Origin: Mycolicibacterium sp. CR10
GTDB taxonomy: Bacteria > Actinomycetota > Actinomycetes > Mycobacteriales > Mycobacteriaceae
DNA length: 64,000 nucleotides
Direction: 5' to 3'
NCBI RefSeq assembly: GCF_005222675.1
Contig: NZ_STGE01000019.1
Span: 186,001 to 250,000, forward strand
In this document: piece by piece, positions 36,452 to 44,632 of the stretch
How the letters are laid out: each line of letters starts with the position of its first letter
Position numbering within the stretch: the stretch's first letter is position 1
Notes under the pieces: model-generated
What the model was told of the DNA's origin: nothing
The model's input: only the letters and a program-made list of their open reading frames with translations
Databases searched by the model: none
Program-made: the position numbers and the translations under genes

Positions 36452-36485
36452 CGCGGTCGGCGTAATCCGTTGCCTGAGTGAGACT

Positions 36486-36503
36486 CCGGGCCCAATGGCC
36501 CGG
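36486..36503 (+). terminator. Hairpin after the MerR gene
   Basis: CCGGGCC-CAAT-GGCCCGG, a perfect 7-bp stem 35 bases after the MerR stop. No U-tract. A second similar stem (CGGCCCC/GGGGCCG) follows at 36566-36584. Confidence 0.5.
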
Positions 36504-36877
36504 GACGCTCGCCACGGCGCACCTAGCCCGGCGGAGTGTCAATCGGCGTGATGCTTATCGGTGCCCGGCCCCTCACCGGGGCCGTCTGGACCCACGGTTC
36601 CTCCGACTTCGCTTGCCCCGGGGTCACCTCGCTGACGGTGGTCGCGACGCCCGGGCAGAACACACATGAATCCCCTGAGCAATGGCGCCATTCTTTGACA
36701 AAGCAAACTCCAGCGATCTCTTCGAGCACATTCTTTGGTCATTGCCGTAATTTGCCGCCGCGACAATTAACCCGTGATCAAGATCAAGTATTGACACTGC
36801 TTGATGCCTTTTTCTCCCGCTTATGGTCAGCGAATGTGTCCTCCAAGTTGTTTGCCTGACGGAAATATAACGGATCC

Positions 36878-36907
36878 TTGACCACAGAGTTGGCAAAGAT
36901 CTAAATT
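36878..36907 (+). promoter_or_regulatory. SigA-type promoter for the PGRS gene
   Basis: TTGACC (36878-36883) and TAAATT (36902-36907) are spaced 18 bp, close to the housekeeping consensus, giving a leader of about 70 bases before the PGRS ATG. Confidence 0.5.
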
Positions 36908-36981
36908 ACTGCCAGCAGTTGTCAGCAAACACACAGAAACCCGCTGCGGCGGGCTGGCAAGGCTCGACGAAGGGGTCGTTC

Positions 36982-38571
36982 ATGTCCGATAACCGGAAGT
37001 CCAGGCGCGCGACAGGCACGTCGGCTCGAAACTATGTGGCCGCAGGAATAGGCAGCGCCGCGGTCGTCGGCGTCAGCCTGTTGTCCGCCGCCCTGATCGA
37101 CGAACCGACGCTGACCAAGGCCTCGCCGGCCGTGCGGCTGGCGTCCTCCGAGTCCGCCCTCGCGGGCGACTGGTGGTGGCTGAGCCAGCAGTCCGATGAC
37201 TCCGCAGCGGCCAACTCCAACGCGCTCTTCTCTCCGAACGCCCTGATCGGTGCGGCGGCAGATCCCAACAGCTTCAACCTCTTTCGACCCTTCGGCCTGG
37301 GTGGGTGGCTGATCGGCGACGGCATCAGCGCGGTGGAAGGATGTGAGGGCGCCGCGTGCAACGGCGGTAATGCCGGGCTGCTCTTCGGCAACGGCGGCAA
37401 CGGTTACGCCGGTGGCCGCGGCGGCGCCGGCGCGCTGTACTTCGGTAACGGCGGCGACGGCGGGCAGGGCGTGGCGGGCGGCGAAGGCGGCCGCGGCGGA
37501 GCGGGCGGTTTCTTCTTCGGCGCCGGCGGGGCCGGGGGTGTCGGCGGCACTGGAGACAACGGCACCGACCCGGGCGAGGCCGGGCAGGCCGGCGGTAAGG
37601 GCGGCGTCGGCGGAGCGGGCGGATTCCTCTTCGGCGCGGGCGGTGCCGGCGGTCAAGGCGGTAAGGGCGGCGACGGCTTCAGTGACCCGCTGTCCACACT
37701 GCCGCCCGGGGTGGGTGGCGACGGCGGTGACGGGGGCTCCGGTGGCGCCGGTGGATTGTTCGCCCCCGTCGGAGCAGACGCCGATGGTGGCGACGGCGGC
37801 GACGGCGGCGACGGCGGCGACGGCATCACCGGTGACGGCAGCGTCGGCGGGGACGGGGCCGACGGCGGCAAGGGCGGCCAGGGTGTCGTTGGCGGCGACG
37901 GCGGCGACGGCGGTTTGGGTGGTCTCGGCGACGAGGGATTCGGCGGCGGTCAGGGCGGCAGCGGTGGCACCGGCGGCGAAGGTGACGTGGGCGGCAAGGG
38001 CGGCAATGGCGGCACCGGCGGCTCCGGCTCATCGGGCTTCGACGGCGGTATCGGCGGCGACGGAGGTGACGGCGGCGCAGGGACCACGACCGGCGGTGCG
38101 GGCGGCAGCGGCGGCCTCGGCGGCTTCGGTGGCCAGGACCTCGACGACAATGCCGGCGGCGGCGACGGCGGCCAGGGCGGCGAAGGCGGCGACGGCGGCG
38201 TCGGTCCCGAGGGTGGCGCTGCCGGAGACGGCGGCGACGGCGGCACGGGCGGCGACGGCGGCGAGAACGGTACCGGTGGCGACGGCGGCACCGGCGGACC
38301 CGGCGGCGGAGGCGGCGACAGCAGCCTCGACGAGGGCGGCCTTGGCGGCGACGGCGGCGACGGCGGCACCGGCGGCGACTCGCTCGAAGGGGGCTCCGGC
38401 GGTGACGGCGGGTTCGGCGGCGGTGGCGGCTCCGGTGGCTTCGGCGGCAGTGGCGACAGCGGCGACCCCGGCGACCCCGGCGACGCGGGTGACGGAAACA
38501 CCGGCACCCAAGGCGGCGGCGGAGGCCAGGGTGGCAGCGGTGGGGGCGGAGGCGACGCAGCCGACGACTGA
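36982..38571 (+). CDS. Stand-alone PGRS-type glycine-rich exported protein (no PE domain)
   Basis: 529 residues. After a basic N-terminus ([17 protein letters not shown]) comes a hydrophobic segment [20 protein letters not shown] (signal or anchor). A ~70-residue linker follows with [31 protein letters not shown], similar to the post-linker of PE_PGRS proteins. Then about 370 residues of GGxGGxGG repeats, early ones with LFGNGG/YFGNGG phenylalanine repeats and later ones rich in GGDGG. The end GGDAADD is acidic. No PE domain is present. PGRS domains form polyglycine-II-like, calcium-binding sandwiches at the cell surface. ATG 36982 has AAGGGG upstream; an open extension to 36919 lacks one. 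Confidence 0.85.
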   Translation: MSDNRKSRRATGTSARNYVAAGIGSAAVVGVSLLSAALIDEPTLTKASPAVRLASSESALAGDWWWLSQQSDDSAAANSNALFSPNALIGAAADPNSFNLFRPFGLGGWLIGDGISAVEGCEGAACNGGNAGLLFGNGGNGYAGGRGGAGALYFGNGGDGGQGVAGGEGGRGGAGGFFFGAGGAGGVGGTGDNGTDPGEAGQAGGKGGVGGAGGFLFGAGGAGGQGGKGGDGFSDPLSTLPPGVGGDGGDGGSGGAGGLFAPVGADADGGDGGDGGDGGDGITGDGSVGGDGADGGKGGQGVVGGDGGDGGLGGLGDEGFGGGQGGSGGTGGEGDVGGKGGNGGTGGSGSSGFDGGIGGDGGDGGAGTTTGGAGGSGGLGGFGGQDLDDNAGGGDGGQGGEGGDGGVGPEGGAAGDGGDGGTGGDGGENGTGGDGGTGGPGGGGGDSSLDEGGLGGDGGDGGTGGDSLEGGSGGDGGFGGGGGSGGFGGSGDSGDPGDPGDAGDGNTGTQGGGGGQGGSGGGGGDAADD

Positions 38572-38593
38572 GCGGGGCCCCGGCTGAGTACGC

Positions 38594-38636
38594 GTCGGCG
38601 CACATCGTGCCCATCCCGGGCAGGGTGTGCGCCGAC
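38594..38636 (+). terminator. Strong hairpin downstream of the PGRS gene
   Basis: An 11-bp perfect stem (GTCGGCGCACA/TGTGCGCCGAC), 3 mismatched bases and 5 more pairs, with a 5-nt loop, beginning 23 bases after the stop. No U-tract. The remainder of the 284-base gap to 38855 shows nothing further. Confidence 0.65.
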
Positions 38637-38855
38637 AGCGTTTCTGCTCAACGCACCGGACCGCAACCGGCGGCACGGATTGCGAACGGCTTGCGCAAAC
38701 CACACCCAGCTACCGCCGGCGGATGCAATCCTGTACCGGCGCAGCGCGCGGCAGAACGGGTCCAGGCATTGATCCCTTCCGGAATTGTTGACACACGGCG
38801 ATTCCTGCGGGTTGCCGGCACCGATGACGAAACATCCCCGGCACGAAGGACGTTG

Positions 38856-39548
38856 ATGCGGAACCGACTCAAGATCGCCGGTAGCGCAGCCGCTGTGCTC
38901 GCCGCACTCACGTGCACTCAGATGCCGACGTCCCACGCCTGGGGCGAGTATCCCGTGGCAAGTCCAGGGGCCTACCTGGTGAGCACCACCATGGCGGGCA
39001 ACGGACAGCCCTACCAGTGCACGGCGGGATTCACCGTCCGCACCGCCGGCGGAGCACCGGGAATGCTCACCGCCGGGCACTGCGACCGGGACCCGGTTAA
39101 CGACACGGTGCTGCAGCGGACGCCGACAGGCGACCAGATGATCGGGCGCTACGTGCGCTGGGAGGTGGTACCCGGCGTGCGTGACATGGGTCTGGTGGAT
39201 CTGGCCGGCAGCTCGGTCCCGCTGGTGAGCCAGGTGGATGCGATGCGGGTGTCCCGTGTGATGAGCGCCGACGACATCCGCCGCGAGCAGCCGCAGCTGT
39301 GCAAGTCGGGTGCGCGCACGGGGGTGTCCTGCGGCCCGATCACCGCGGTCACCGACACACAGGTGTCCTTCCGCGCCTGGGACGACCTCGGCGACTCCGG
39401 CGCCCCGGTATACGCCCGCCAGGCCGACGGGACCGTCGCTGCCGTGGGGATCCTGTTCGCGCACAGCGACGACGTGTTCGGACGCATCGTTCACGCCTCG
39501 CTGGTCGCGCCGGTGATGGCGCCGTGGGGGCTCACCACCTGGGACTGA
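38856..39548 (+). CDS. Secreted chymotrypsin-fold serine protease
   Basis: 230 residues. Signal peptide MRNRLKIAGSAAAVLAALTCTQMPTSHAW, then a compact S1-type protease domain of ~200 residues. The triad is visible: His75 in MLTAGHCDRD, Asp110 in GVRDMGLVDL and Ser181 in DLGDSGAPVYARQ. Two cysteine pairs are likely (QCTAGF with HCDR; QLCKSG with VSCGPI). No C-terminal membrane anchor, unlike mycosins. ATG 38856 is supported by GAAGGA; a longer frame upstream lacks one. Substrate unknown. Confidence 0.82.
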   Translation: MRNRLKIAGSAAAVLAALTCTQMPTSHAWGEYPVASPGAYLVSTTMAGNGQPYQCTAGFTVRTAGGAPGMLTAGHCDRDPVNDTVLQRTPTGDQMIGRYVRWEVVPGVRDMGLVDLAGSSVPLVSQVDAMRVSRVMSADDIRREQPQLCKSGARTGVSCGPITAVTDTQVSFRAWDDLGDSGAPVYARQADGTVAAVGILFAHSDDVFGRIVHASLVAPVMAPWGLTTWD

Positions 39549-39662
39549 TCCCGGCGCCGGCCGCCGCCAGCAAGGTCTGCGTCAGCCGTTTAGGCTGGGG
39601 TAACCCATAGGTGCAGCGTGGATCCCGCGTCCGTGGTTCAGGTTCTTGGTTGGAGGAGATTT

Positions 39663-40586
39663 ATGCGTGAGCGGCTGCCGAATCGTCTGATGACGGGCAT
39701 GGCGATCGTCGGTGTAGCGCTGCTCGTCAACGGATGTGCGGCACAGGTCTGGGGTGCGCCGCCGGCCGCTGAGAACACCCCGCAGGCACCCGTCACCGCC
39801 CCGCAGGCCCCGCTTCCCGCGCTGCCCCAAGCCCCGCCCGCCCCGCCGGGATTCGACGGACTCGAGGCCCGCGTCCAGCAAGCCACCGCCGACGCGGCCG
39901 CCTCCGGGGCCGATATCGAGACCGTCGTGCTGGACCGCACCACCGGCCAGATCGTCTCCAACGGGGCCAACCGGCCCTTCCCGATCGCGTCCGTGGTCAA
40001 GCTGTTCATTGCCGACGACCTGCTGCAGCGGGTAGCGGCGGGCGAGACGACACTCTCCGCTGCCGACCGCACTGCACTCGATGCCATGCTGCGCTCCTCC
40101 GAAGACGGCGCCGCCCAGACCTTCTGGGACCGCAGCGGTCAGAACGCCGTCATCGCGCGCATCGTGGCCCGCTACGGCCTCACCGGAACCACCGCGCCCT
40201 ACAACGGCCACTGGGACGTCACGCAAAGCACCGCAAGCGATCTCGTCCGCTACTACGACATGCTGTTGGACGGCGCCGGGGGGCTGGCACCCGCACAGGC
40301 CAACATCATCCTGAGCAACCTCGCGCAATCCACACCAACCGGGGCCGACGGGTACCCGCAGCGGTTCGGCATCCCCGACGGGCTCTACGCCGAACCGGTC
40401 GCGGTCAAGCAGGGCTGGTTCTGCTGCTGGAACGGTGGTAACCAGTTGCACGTGTCCACCGGCGCGATCGGACCCGACCGCCGCTACGTGATGGCCATCA
40501 GCTCCTTGGACCCCACCGGCGACGCCGCCGCCCGCGCAAACATCACGGCGGCCGTCAAGACGATGTTCCCGGGCGGCAAGATCTGA
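39663..40586 (+). CDS. Lipoprotein with beta-lactamase-like SxxK domain
   Basis: 307 residues with lipobox LLVNGC (Cys25), a P/A-rich linker (about 30-70) and a domain of ~230 residues. The domain has features of penicillin-recognising enzymes: SxxK in IASVVKLF (Ser110, Lys113) and a K-x-G triad in AVKQGWFCCWNGG. No clear SxN motif is seen; SSEDGAA is a possible substitute. It resembles mycobacterial LppW-type proteins. It may be a degenerate beta-lactamase/transpeptidase relative rather than an active lactamase. ATG 39663 follows a near-ideal GGAGGAG ribosome-binding site. Confidence 0.7.
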   Translation: MRERLPNRLMTGMAIVGVALLVNGCAAQVWGAPPAAENTPQAPVTAPQAPLPALPQAPPAPPGFDGLEARVQQATADAAASGADIETVVLDRTTGQIVSNGANRPFPIASVVKLFIADDLLQRVAAGETTLSAADRTALDAMLRSSEDGAAQTFWDRSGQNAVIARIVARYGLTGTTAPYNGHWDVTQSTASDLVRYYDMLLDGAGGLAPAQANIILSNLAQSTPTGADGYPQRFGIPDGLYAEPVAVKQGWFCCWNGGNQLHVSTGAIGPDRRYVMAISSLDPTGDAAARANITAAVKTMFPGGKI

Positions 40587-40797
40587 ACGCCACTGGATCA
40601 CGTGAGCGTTTGCTTCCGCGCCTGTCGTCAGCGGGAGCAGCAGCAGGCGAAGGCGAACCTGAGTCTTCCAGTGCCATCACGAATTCGCCGCTGCAGCAAT
40701 GGAATTCCTCGACCCCTGACGATTGCTTCCCACAGGACCGACGAAAACTGCGGCCGCACTGAGGCGCCCGCTGACGAGCGGCGCACATTCCGTCGGC

Positions 40798-41505
40798 TCA
40801 GTTGGCCAACAGGTCCCCCCGGCGGGTCTTGCAGTCGGCTGCGCGGTCTTCCAGCGGCGCCGTGCTCGATGGCGACCGATCCCCAGCGGTCTGGTGGGCA
40901 AGCATGTTCGTGAGCCCTGCCAGTGCCACGTCGACGATGGCGTCCAGCCTCGCCTGCGTCACTCCACCGGCGGCATGCACCGCGAGCCCCTGGGCGACCG
41001 TCACGGCGTAGCCCGCCAGGGCTGCGGTATCGATTTTTGCCGCGGGCCGGGACGTGCCCGCCGTCTTGGCCAGTGCCGTCGCAACAGCGTCTTCGAGACC
41101 GCGGCGATACTCGGCGAGGAGTTGCGGTATGTGTGCGTTGTTCGGTGCGCAGGCAAGCCCGCCCTGGATCGACAGACAGCCGGGCACGCGCCCCGTCGTC
41201 GCCGACTCCGCAATCGAGCGCAGATATGACTCGATGACTTCGTAGGCGGTGGGCTGCGCCAGCACCGGATCCAGGTGCTCGTGGTAGGCGAGGCCGTACC
41301 GCTCCAGAGCGCGAGCGAAGAGTTGCTCTTTGCTGCCGAAGACGGCGTACAGGCTCGGCTTGTTGATCCCCATGGCCTGCGTGAGTGCTGCCATCGACGC
41401 ACCCTCGAACCCGAGACGCCAGAACACCTCAATCGCGTTATCGAGCGCTTGGTCCTCGTCGAAGGCGCGTGGCCGGCCTCCTGCGGTCCGTCGCTCTGCG
41501 CCCAT
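40798..41505 (-). CDS. TetR-family repressor, divergent from the SDR gene
   Basis: 235 residues. N-terminal HTH ASMAALTQAMGINKPSLYAVFGSKEQLFARALERY. The ligand-binding domain contains a GCLSIQGGLACAP motif typical of the AcrR/YxaF-like group that controls neighbouring oxidoreductases. ATG 41505 follows; the longer frame would cross the promoter region. The intergenic region holds two copies of a 19-nt operator-like sequence, so this protein very likely represses both itself and the SDR. Confidence 0.88.
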   Translation of the reverse strand: MGAERRTAGGRPRAFDEDQALDNAIEVFWRLGFEGASMAALTQAMGINKPSLYAVFGSKEQLFARALERYGLAYHEHLDPVLAQPTAYEVIESYLRSIAESATTGRVPGCLSIQGGLACAPNNAHIPQLLAEYRRGLEDAVATALAKTAGTSRPAAKIDTAALAGYAVTVAQGLAVHAAGGVTQARLDAIVDVALAGLTNMLAHQTAGDRSPSSTAPLEDRAADCKTRRGDLLAN

Positions 41506-41549
41506 GGACGCGATCCTAGCGGGGCGGGCGCACTGAACAGTCGGATCTC

Positions 41550-41604
41550 TACCGATCGGTACAAAACTGATACGTTGGGTTTGCAACCGATTGGTACAAA
41601 ACTG
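41550..41604. promoter_or_regulatory. Duplicated TetR operator
   Basis: ACCGATYGGTACAAAACTG occurs at 41551-41569 and 41586-41604 with one mismatch, 35 bases apart. The first copy is centred on the perfect palindrome TACCGATCGGTA. A -10-like TACGTT (41571-41576) sits between them, and the second copy runs into the SDR ribosome-binding site. Confidence 0.75.
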
Positions 41605-41613
41605 GAGGACCAC

Positions 41614-42357
41614 ATGTCACTTTTGACCGGAAAGACTGCGCTCGTCACCGGAGCGACGTCAGGGATCGGCCTTGCCGCCGCGCGCGCTCTCGCACAGGAG
41701 GGGGCCTACGTCTTCCTCGTCGGTCGCCGCCAGGACGCCCTTGAAGACGCGGTCGACGGCATCGGAGCAGATCACGCCAGTTACATTCGAGCCGACGTCG
41801 TGGATCAGTCCGATCTCGACCGCGTCGCGTCGACGATCGCCGCCACGGGACGCCGCCTCGACATCCTCTTCGCCAATGCTGGTGTCGGCCAGGGCGCGGC
41901 ACTGGGTGATATCACCTGGGAGCACTACAGCACGACGTTCAACACCAACGTCGGCGGCATCATCTCCACTGTGCAGGCCGCCCTTCCGCTGCTCAACGAC
42001 GGCGCGTCGGTCATCCTGTGTGGTTCCAGCGGCGACGTGAAGGCGTCCCCCGGTATGAGCGTCTACGCCGCGTCCAAGACTGCGATCCGGTCCCTGGCCC
42101 GTAGCTGGGCCGCAGAGCTCGTCGGCCGCCGGATTCGTGTCAATGTGGTTGCCCCCGGAGTCACGGAGACACCGGGCCTGCTCGAGCTCTTTTCCGGCTC
42201 CGAGGAAGGCCTCGCCGACTTGACCTCCTCGGTGCCCATGAAGCGCCGCGCGCGCCCGGAGGAGATCGGCAGTGTGGTCACCTTCCTCGCGTCCAGCGGG
42301 AGCACGTTCATGACCGGGTCCGAGGTCTACGTCGACGGCGGCGGCAGCCAGTTCTAG
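41614..42357 (+). CDS. Short-chain dehydrogenase/reductase
   Basis: 247 residues, classical SDR. The cofactor motif TGATSGIG (about 12-19), NAG in FANAGVGQG, catalytic Ser in ILCGSSGD and the YxxxK in YAASK are all present; the C-terminal VDGGGSQF is typical. R-rich VGRRQDALED after strand 2 favours NADPH. Substrate unknown. ATG 41614 has GGAGG in front. It faces a TetR gene across a duplicated operator, so it is probably induced by the regulator's ligand. Confidence 0.9.
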   Translation: MSLLTGKTALVTGATSGIGLAAARALAQEGAYVFLVGRRQDALEDAVDGIGADHASYIRADVVDQSDLDRVASTIAATGRRLDILFANAGVGQGAALGDITWEHYSTTFNTNVGGIISTVQAALPLLNDGASVILCGSSGDVKASPGMSVYAASKTAIRSLARSWAAELVGRRIRVNVVAPGVTETPGLLELFSGSEEGLADLTSSVPMKRRARPEEIGSVVTFLASSGSTFMTGSEVYVDGGGSQF

Positions 42358-42589
42358 TCGGTGGCGTCTGCCGTCTGTCGGTCGCCGTTGCGCCTGCCCA
42401 TGCCCCGGGTGTGGCGCAGGGCTCCGACGTGTTCCCGGAGAGAGTCCGTCTCACTACCGCCGCGGCTAAGCAAGGATGTCCGGCCGGCCGACTACCATTT
42501 CTGCGCACACCTGTGCTTGCCGAATGGATCGCCGACTGATCCCTGAGTCTCGGTCAGCCCCTCCCCGGCACTGATGGAAAGGACGAGCA

Positions 42590-44623
42590 GTGAGTTACAC
42601 CGCCGCCGACATCACCGAGCTCGACGATGTCCAGCACACACGCCTGCGGCCGGCGGTGAACCTCGGTCTCGACGTGCTCAACACCGCGCTGCGTGAGATC
42701 GTCGACAACGCGATCGAAGAGGTCGCCGTACCCGAACACGGTGGGTCGTGCGTCACCATCACCTTGCACGCCGACGGATCCGTGAGCGTCGCCGACGATG
42801 GGCGCGGCCTGCCCGTCGACTCCGACCCGGTGAACGGAAAGAACGGCATCGTCAAGACGCTGGGTACGGCGCGGGCGGGCGGCAAGTTCTCCGAACACAC
42901 CGACGCTGCCAGCACGGGTGCCGGACTGAACGGAATAGGCGCCGCCGCAGCGGTTTTCATTTCCGCGCGCACCGACGTGACGGTGCGCCGGGCCGGGAAG
43001 ACCTATCTGCAGAGCTTCGGAGGTGGCTACCCCGGGGTGTTCGACGGCAAGGACTTCGACCCAAACGCCCCGTTCACCCGAGCCGACACGCAGAAGCTCC
43101 GCGGCACCGGCAATCGCAAGCCTGACGCACACGGCACCACGGTGCGCATTTTGTTCGACGCAGCCGTCGTACCCGACACCCGCGTCGACATCAACGAGGT
43201 ACTGCTGCGCGCGCACGCCGCCGCGCGGATGTCCCCGGGGGTGCACCTGACCGTCGTCGATGACGGCTGGCCCGGCGACGAGGTCCGGCCCGAACTCCTC
43301 GAGCCGTTCCACGGACCGTGGGGCAGCGACACCCTGCTGGACCTCATGTGCGCCGCCGCCGGCACTCCTGTGCCGGGGGTGCGCGCAGTGGTCGAGGGCC
43401 GCGGTGAATACACCACCGGGCGCGGCCCGACGCCGTTCCGCTGGTCCCTGACGGCCGGCCCCGCCGAGCCGGCCACCGTCGCCGCGTTCTGCAATACCGT
43501 GCGCACCCCCGGTGGCGGATCTCACCTGACCGCGGCGGTGAAGGGGCTGTCCGAAGCGCTGGCCGACCGCGCGTCCCGCATTCGCGACCTCGGCTTGGCC
43601 AAAGGTGAAGACGGCCCGGAAGCACAGGATTTCGCTGCGGTGACCGCTCTCGCCGTGGACACCCGGGCCCCCGATGTGTCCTGGGATTCGCAGGCCAAGA
43701 CGGCCGTGTCCTCGCGCTCACTGAACGTGGCGATGGCGCCCGATGTGGCACGTAGCGTCACCATCTGGGCCGCCAACCCCGGCAACGCCGATGCGGTGTC
43801 TCTGTGGACCAAGTTGGCGCTGGAATCGGCCCGCGCTCGACGCAGCGCCGAGGGTGCCAAGGCCCGGTCCCGGGCGGCGTCCAAAGCCAAGGGACTGGGA
43901 ACGAACCTGTCGCTGCCGCCGAAGCTGCTGCCCAGCAGAGAGACCGGGCGCGGCTCGGGTGCCGAATTGTTCCTGTGCGAGGGCGACTCGGCGCTGGGCA
44001 CGATCAAGGCGGCACGCGACGCCACCTTCCAGGCGGCCTTCCCGCTGAAAGGCAAGCCGCCCAACGTCTATGGGTTCACGGTGAGCAAGGCGCGGGTGAA
44101 GGACGAATTCGACTCCATCGAACGCATCCTGGGCTGCGGCGTGCGTGACAACTGCGACCCGGAATCGTGTCGGTACGACCGGATCCTGTTCGCGTCCGAC
44201 GCCGACCCCGACGGCGGCAACATCAACTCCAGCCTCATCTCGATGTTCCTGGACTTCTACCGTCCGCTCGTCAAGGCCGGGATGGTCTTCGTGACGCTGC
44301 CGCCGCTGTTCGTGGTCAAGGACGGCCAACAGCGGATCTACTGCCAGGACGAGTCCGAGCGCGATGCTGCGGTGGCGCAGCTGAAGGCGACCTCGAAACG
44401 CAAGGTGGAAGTGCAGCGGAACAAGGGCCTTGGTGAAATGGACGCCGACGACTTCTGGAACACGGTCCTCGATCCGCAGCGCCGCACCGTCATTCGGGTG
44501 CATCTCGACGACGGCGACCCGAAGCTGCACCACACATTGTTCGGCGGGCCGCCCGAAGGCCGGCGCACGTGGATGGCCGATGTCGCCTCCCGCATCGACA
44601 CCGCCGCTCTCGACCTCGATTAG
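42590..44623 (+). CDS. topoN: Type II topoisomerase ATPase subunit (GyrB/ParE-like, TopoN type)
   Basis: 677 residues. The GHKL ATPase site has EIVDNAIEEV (Glu, Asn), VADDGRGLPV and GAGLNGIGAAAA. A transducer follows with GGGSHL. The TOPRIM domain has FLCEGDSALGTI (Glu464) and the acidic ASDADPDGGNI (Asp537/539/541), and the C-terminal NKGLGEMDADDFW is canonical. The N-terminus is short and divergent from true GyrB. The pair with the next gene resembles TopoNM, the atypical type II enzyme described in M. smegmatis. GTG start behind AAAGGA. Mycobacteria normally have gyrase only, so this is an extra enzyme. Confidence 0.88.
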   Translation: MSYTAADITELDDVQHTRLRPAVNLGLDVLNTALREIVDNAIEEVAVPEHGGSCVTITLHADGSVSVADDGRGLPVDSDPVNGKNGIVKTLGTARAGGKFSEHTDAASTGAGLNGIGAAAAVFISARTDVTVRRAGKTYLQSFGGGYPGVFDGKDFDPNAPFTRADTQKLRGTGNRKPDAHGTTVRILFDAAVVPDTRVDINEVLLRAHAAARMSPGVHLTVVDDGWPGDEVRPELLEPFHGPWGSDTLLDLMCAAAGTPVPGVRAVVEGRGEYTTGRGPTPFRWSLTAGPAEPATVAAFCNTVRTPGGGSHLTAAVKGLSEALADRASRIRDLGLAKGEDGPEAQDFAAVTALAVDTRAPDVSWDSQAKTAVSSRSLNVAMAPDVARSVTIWAANPGNADAVSLWTKLALESARARRSAEGAKARSRAASKAKGLGTNLSLPPKLLPSRETGRGSGAELFLCEGDSALGTIKAARDATFQAAFPLKGKPPNVYGFTVSKARVKDEFDSIERILGCGVRDNCDPESCRYDRILFASDADPDGGNINSSLISMFLDFYRPLVKAGMVFVTLPPLFVVKDGQQRIYCQDESERDAAVAQLKATSKRKVEVQRNKGLGEMDADDFWNTVLDPQRRTVIRVHLDDGDPKLHHTLFGGPPEGRRTWMADVASRIDTAALDLD

Positions 44624-44632
44624 GAGAACGGC

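Larger units (their letters stand above)
36452..36981. other. 530-base gap with AT-rich right half
   Basis: The left part holds two GC hairpins (36486-36503 and 36566-36584). From about 36690 the sequence becomes markedly AT-richer than the rest of the window, up to the PGRS gene. Open frames on both strands here lack recognisable motifs and ribosome-binding sites. I see a promoter at 36878-36907 but no supported gene or structural RNA. Confidence 0.5.

Noticed and set aside
36523-36859. Small open frames on both strands before the PGRS gene
   Set aside because: No ribosome-binding site, no conserved motif, and they overlap hairpins and the promoter region.
37380-38560. Repetitive DNA that might be a CRISPR array
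   Set aside because: The repeats are short in-frame glycine codon repeats without unique spacers or cas genes.
37343-38614. Long open frames in other frames of the PGRS repeat
   Set aside because: Produced by the GGC-repeat periodicity; the products are simple A/T or R or S/P runs.
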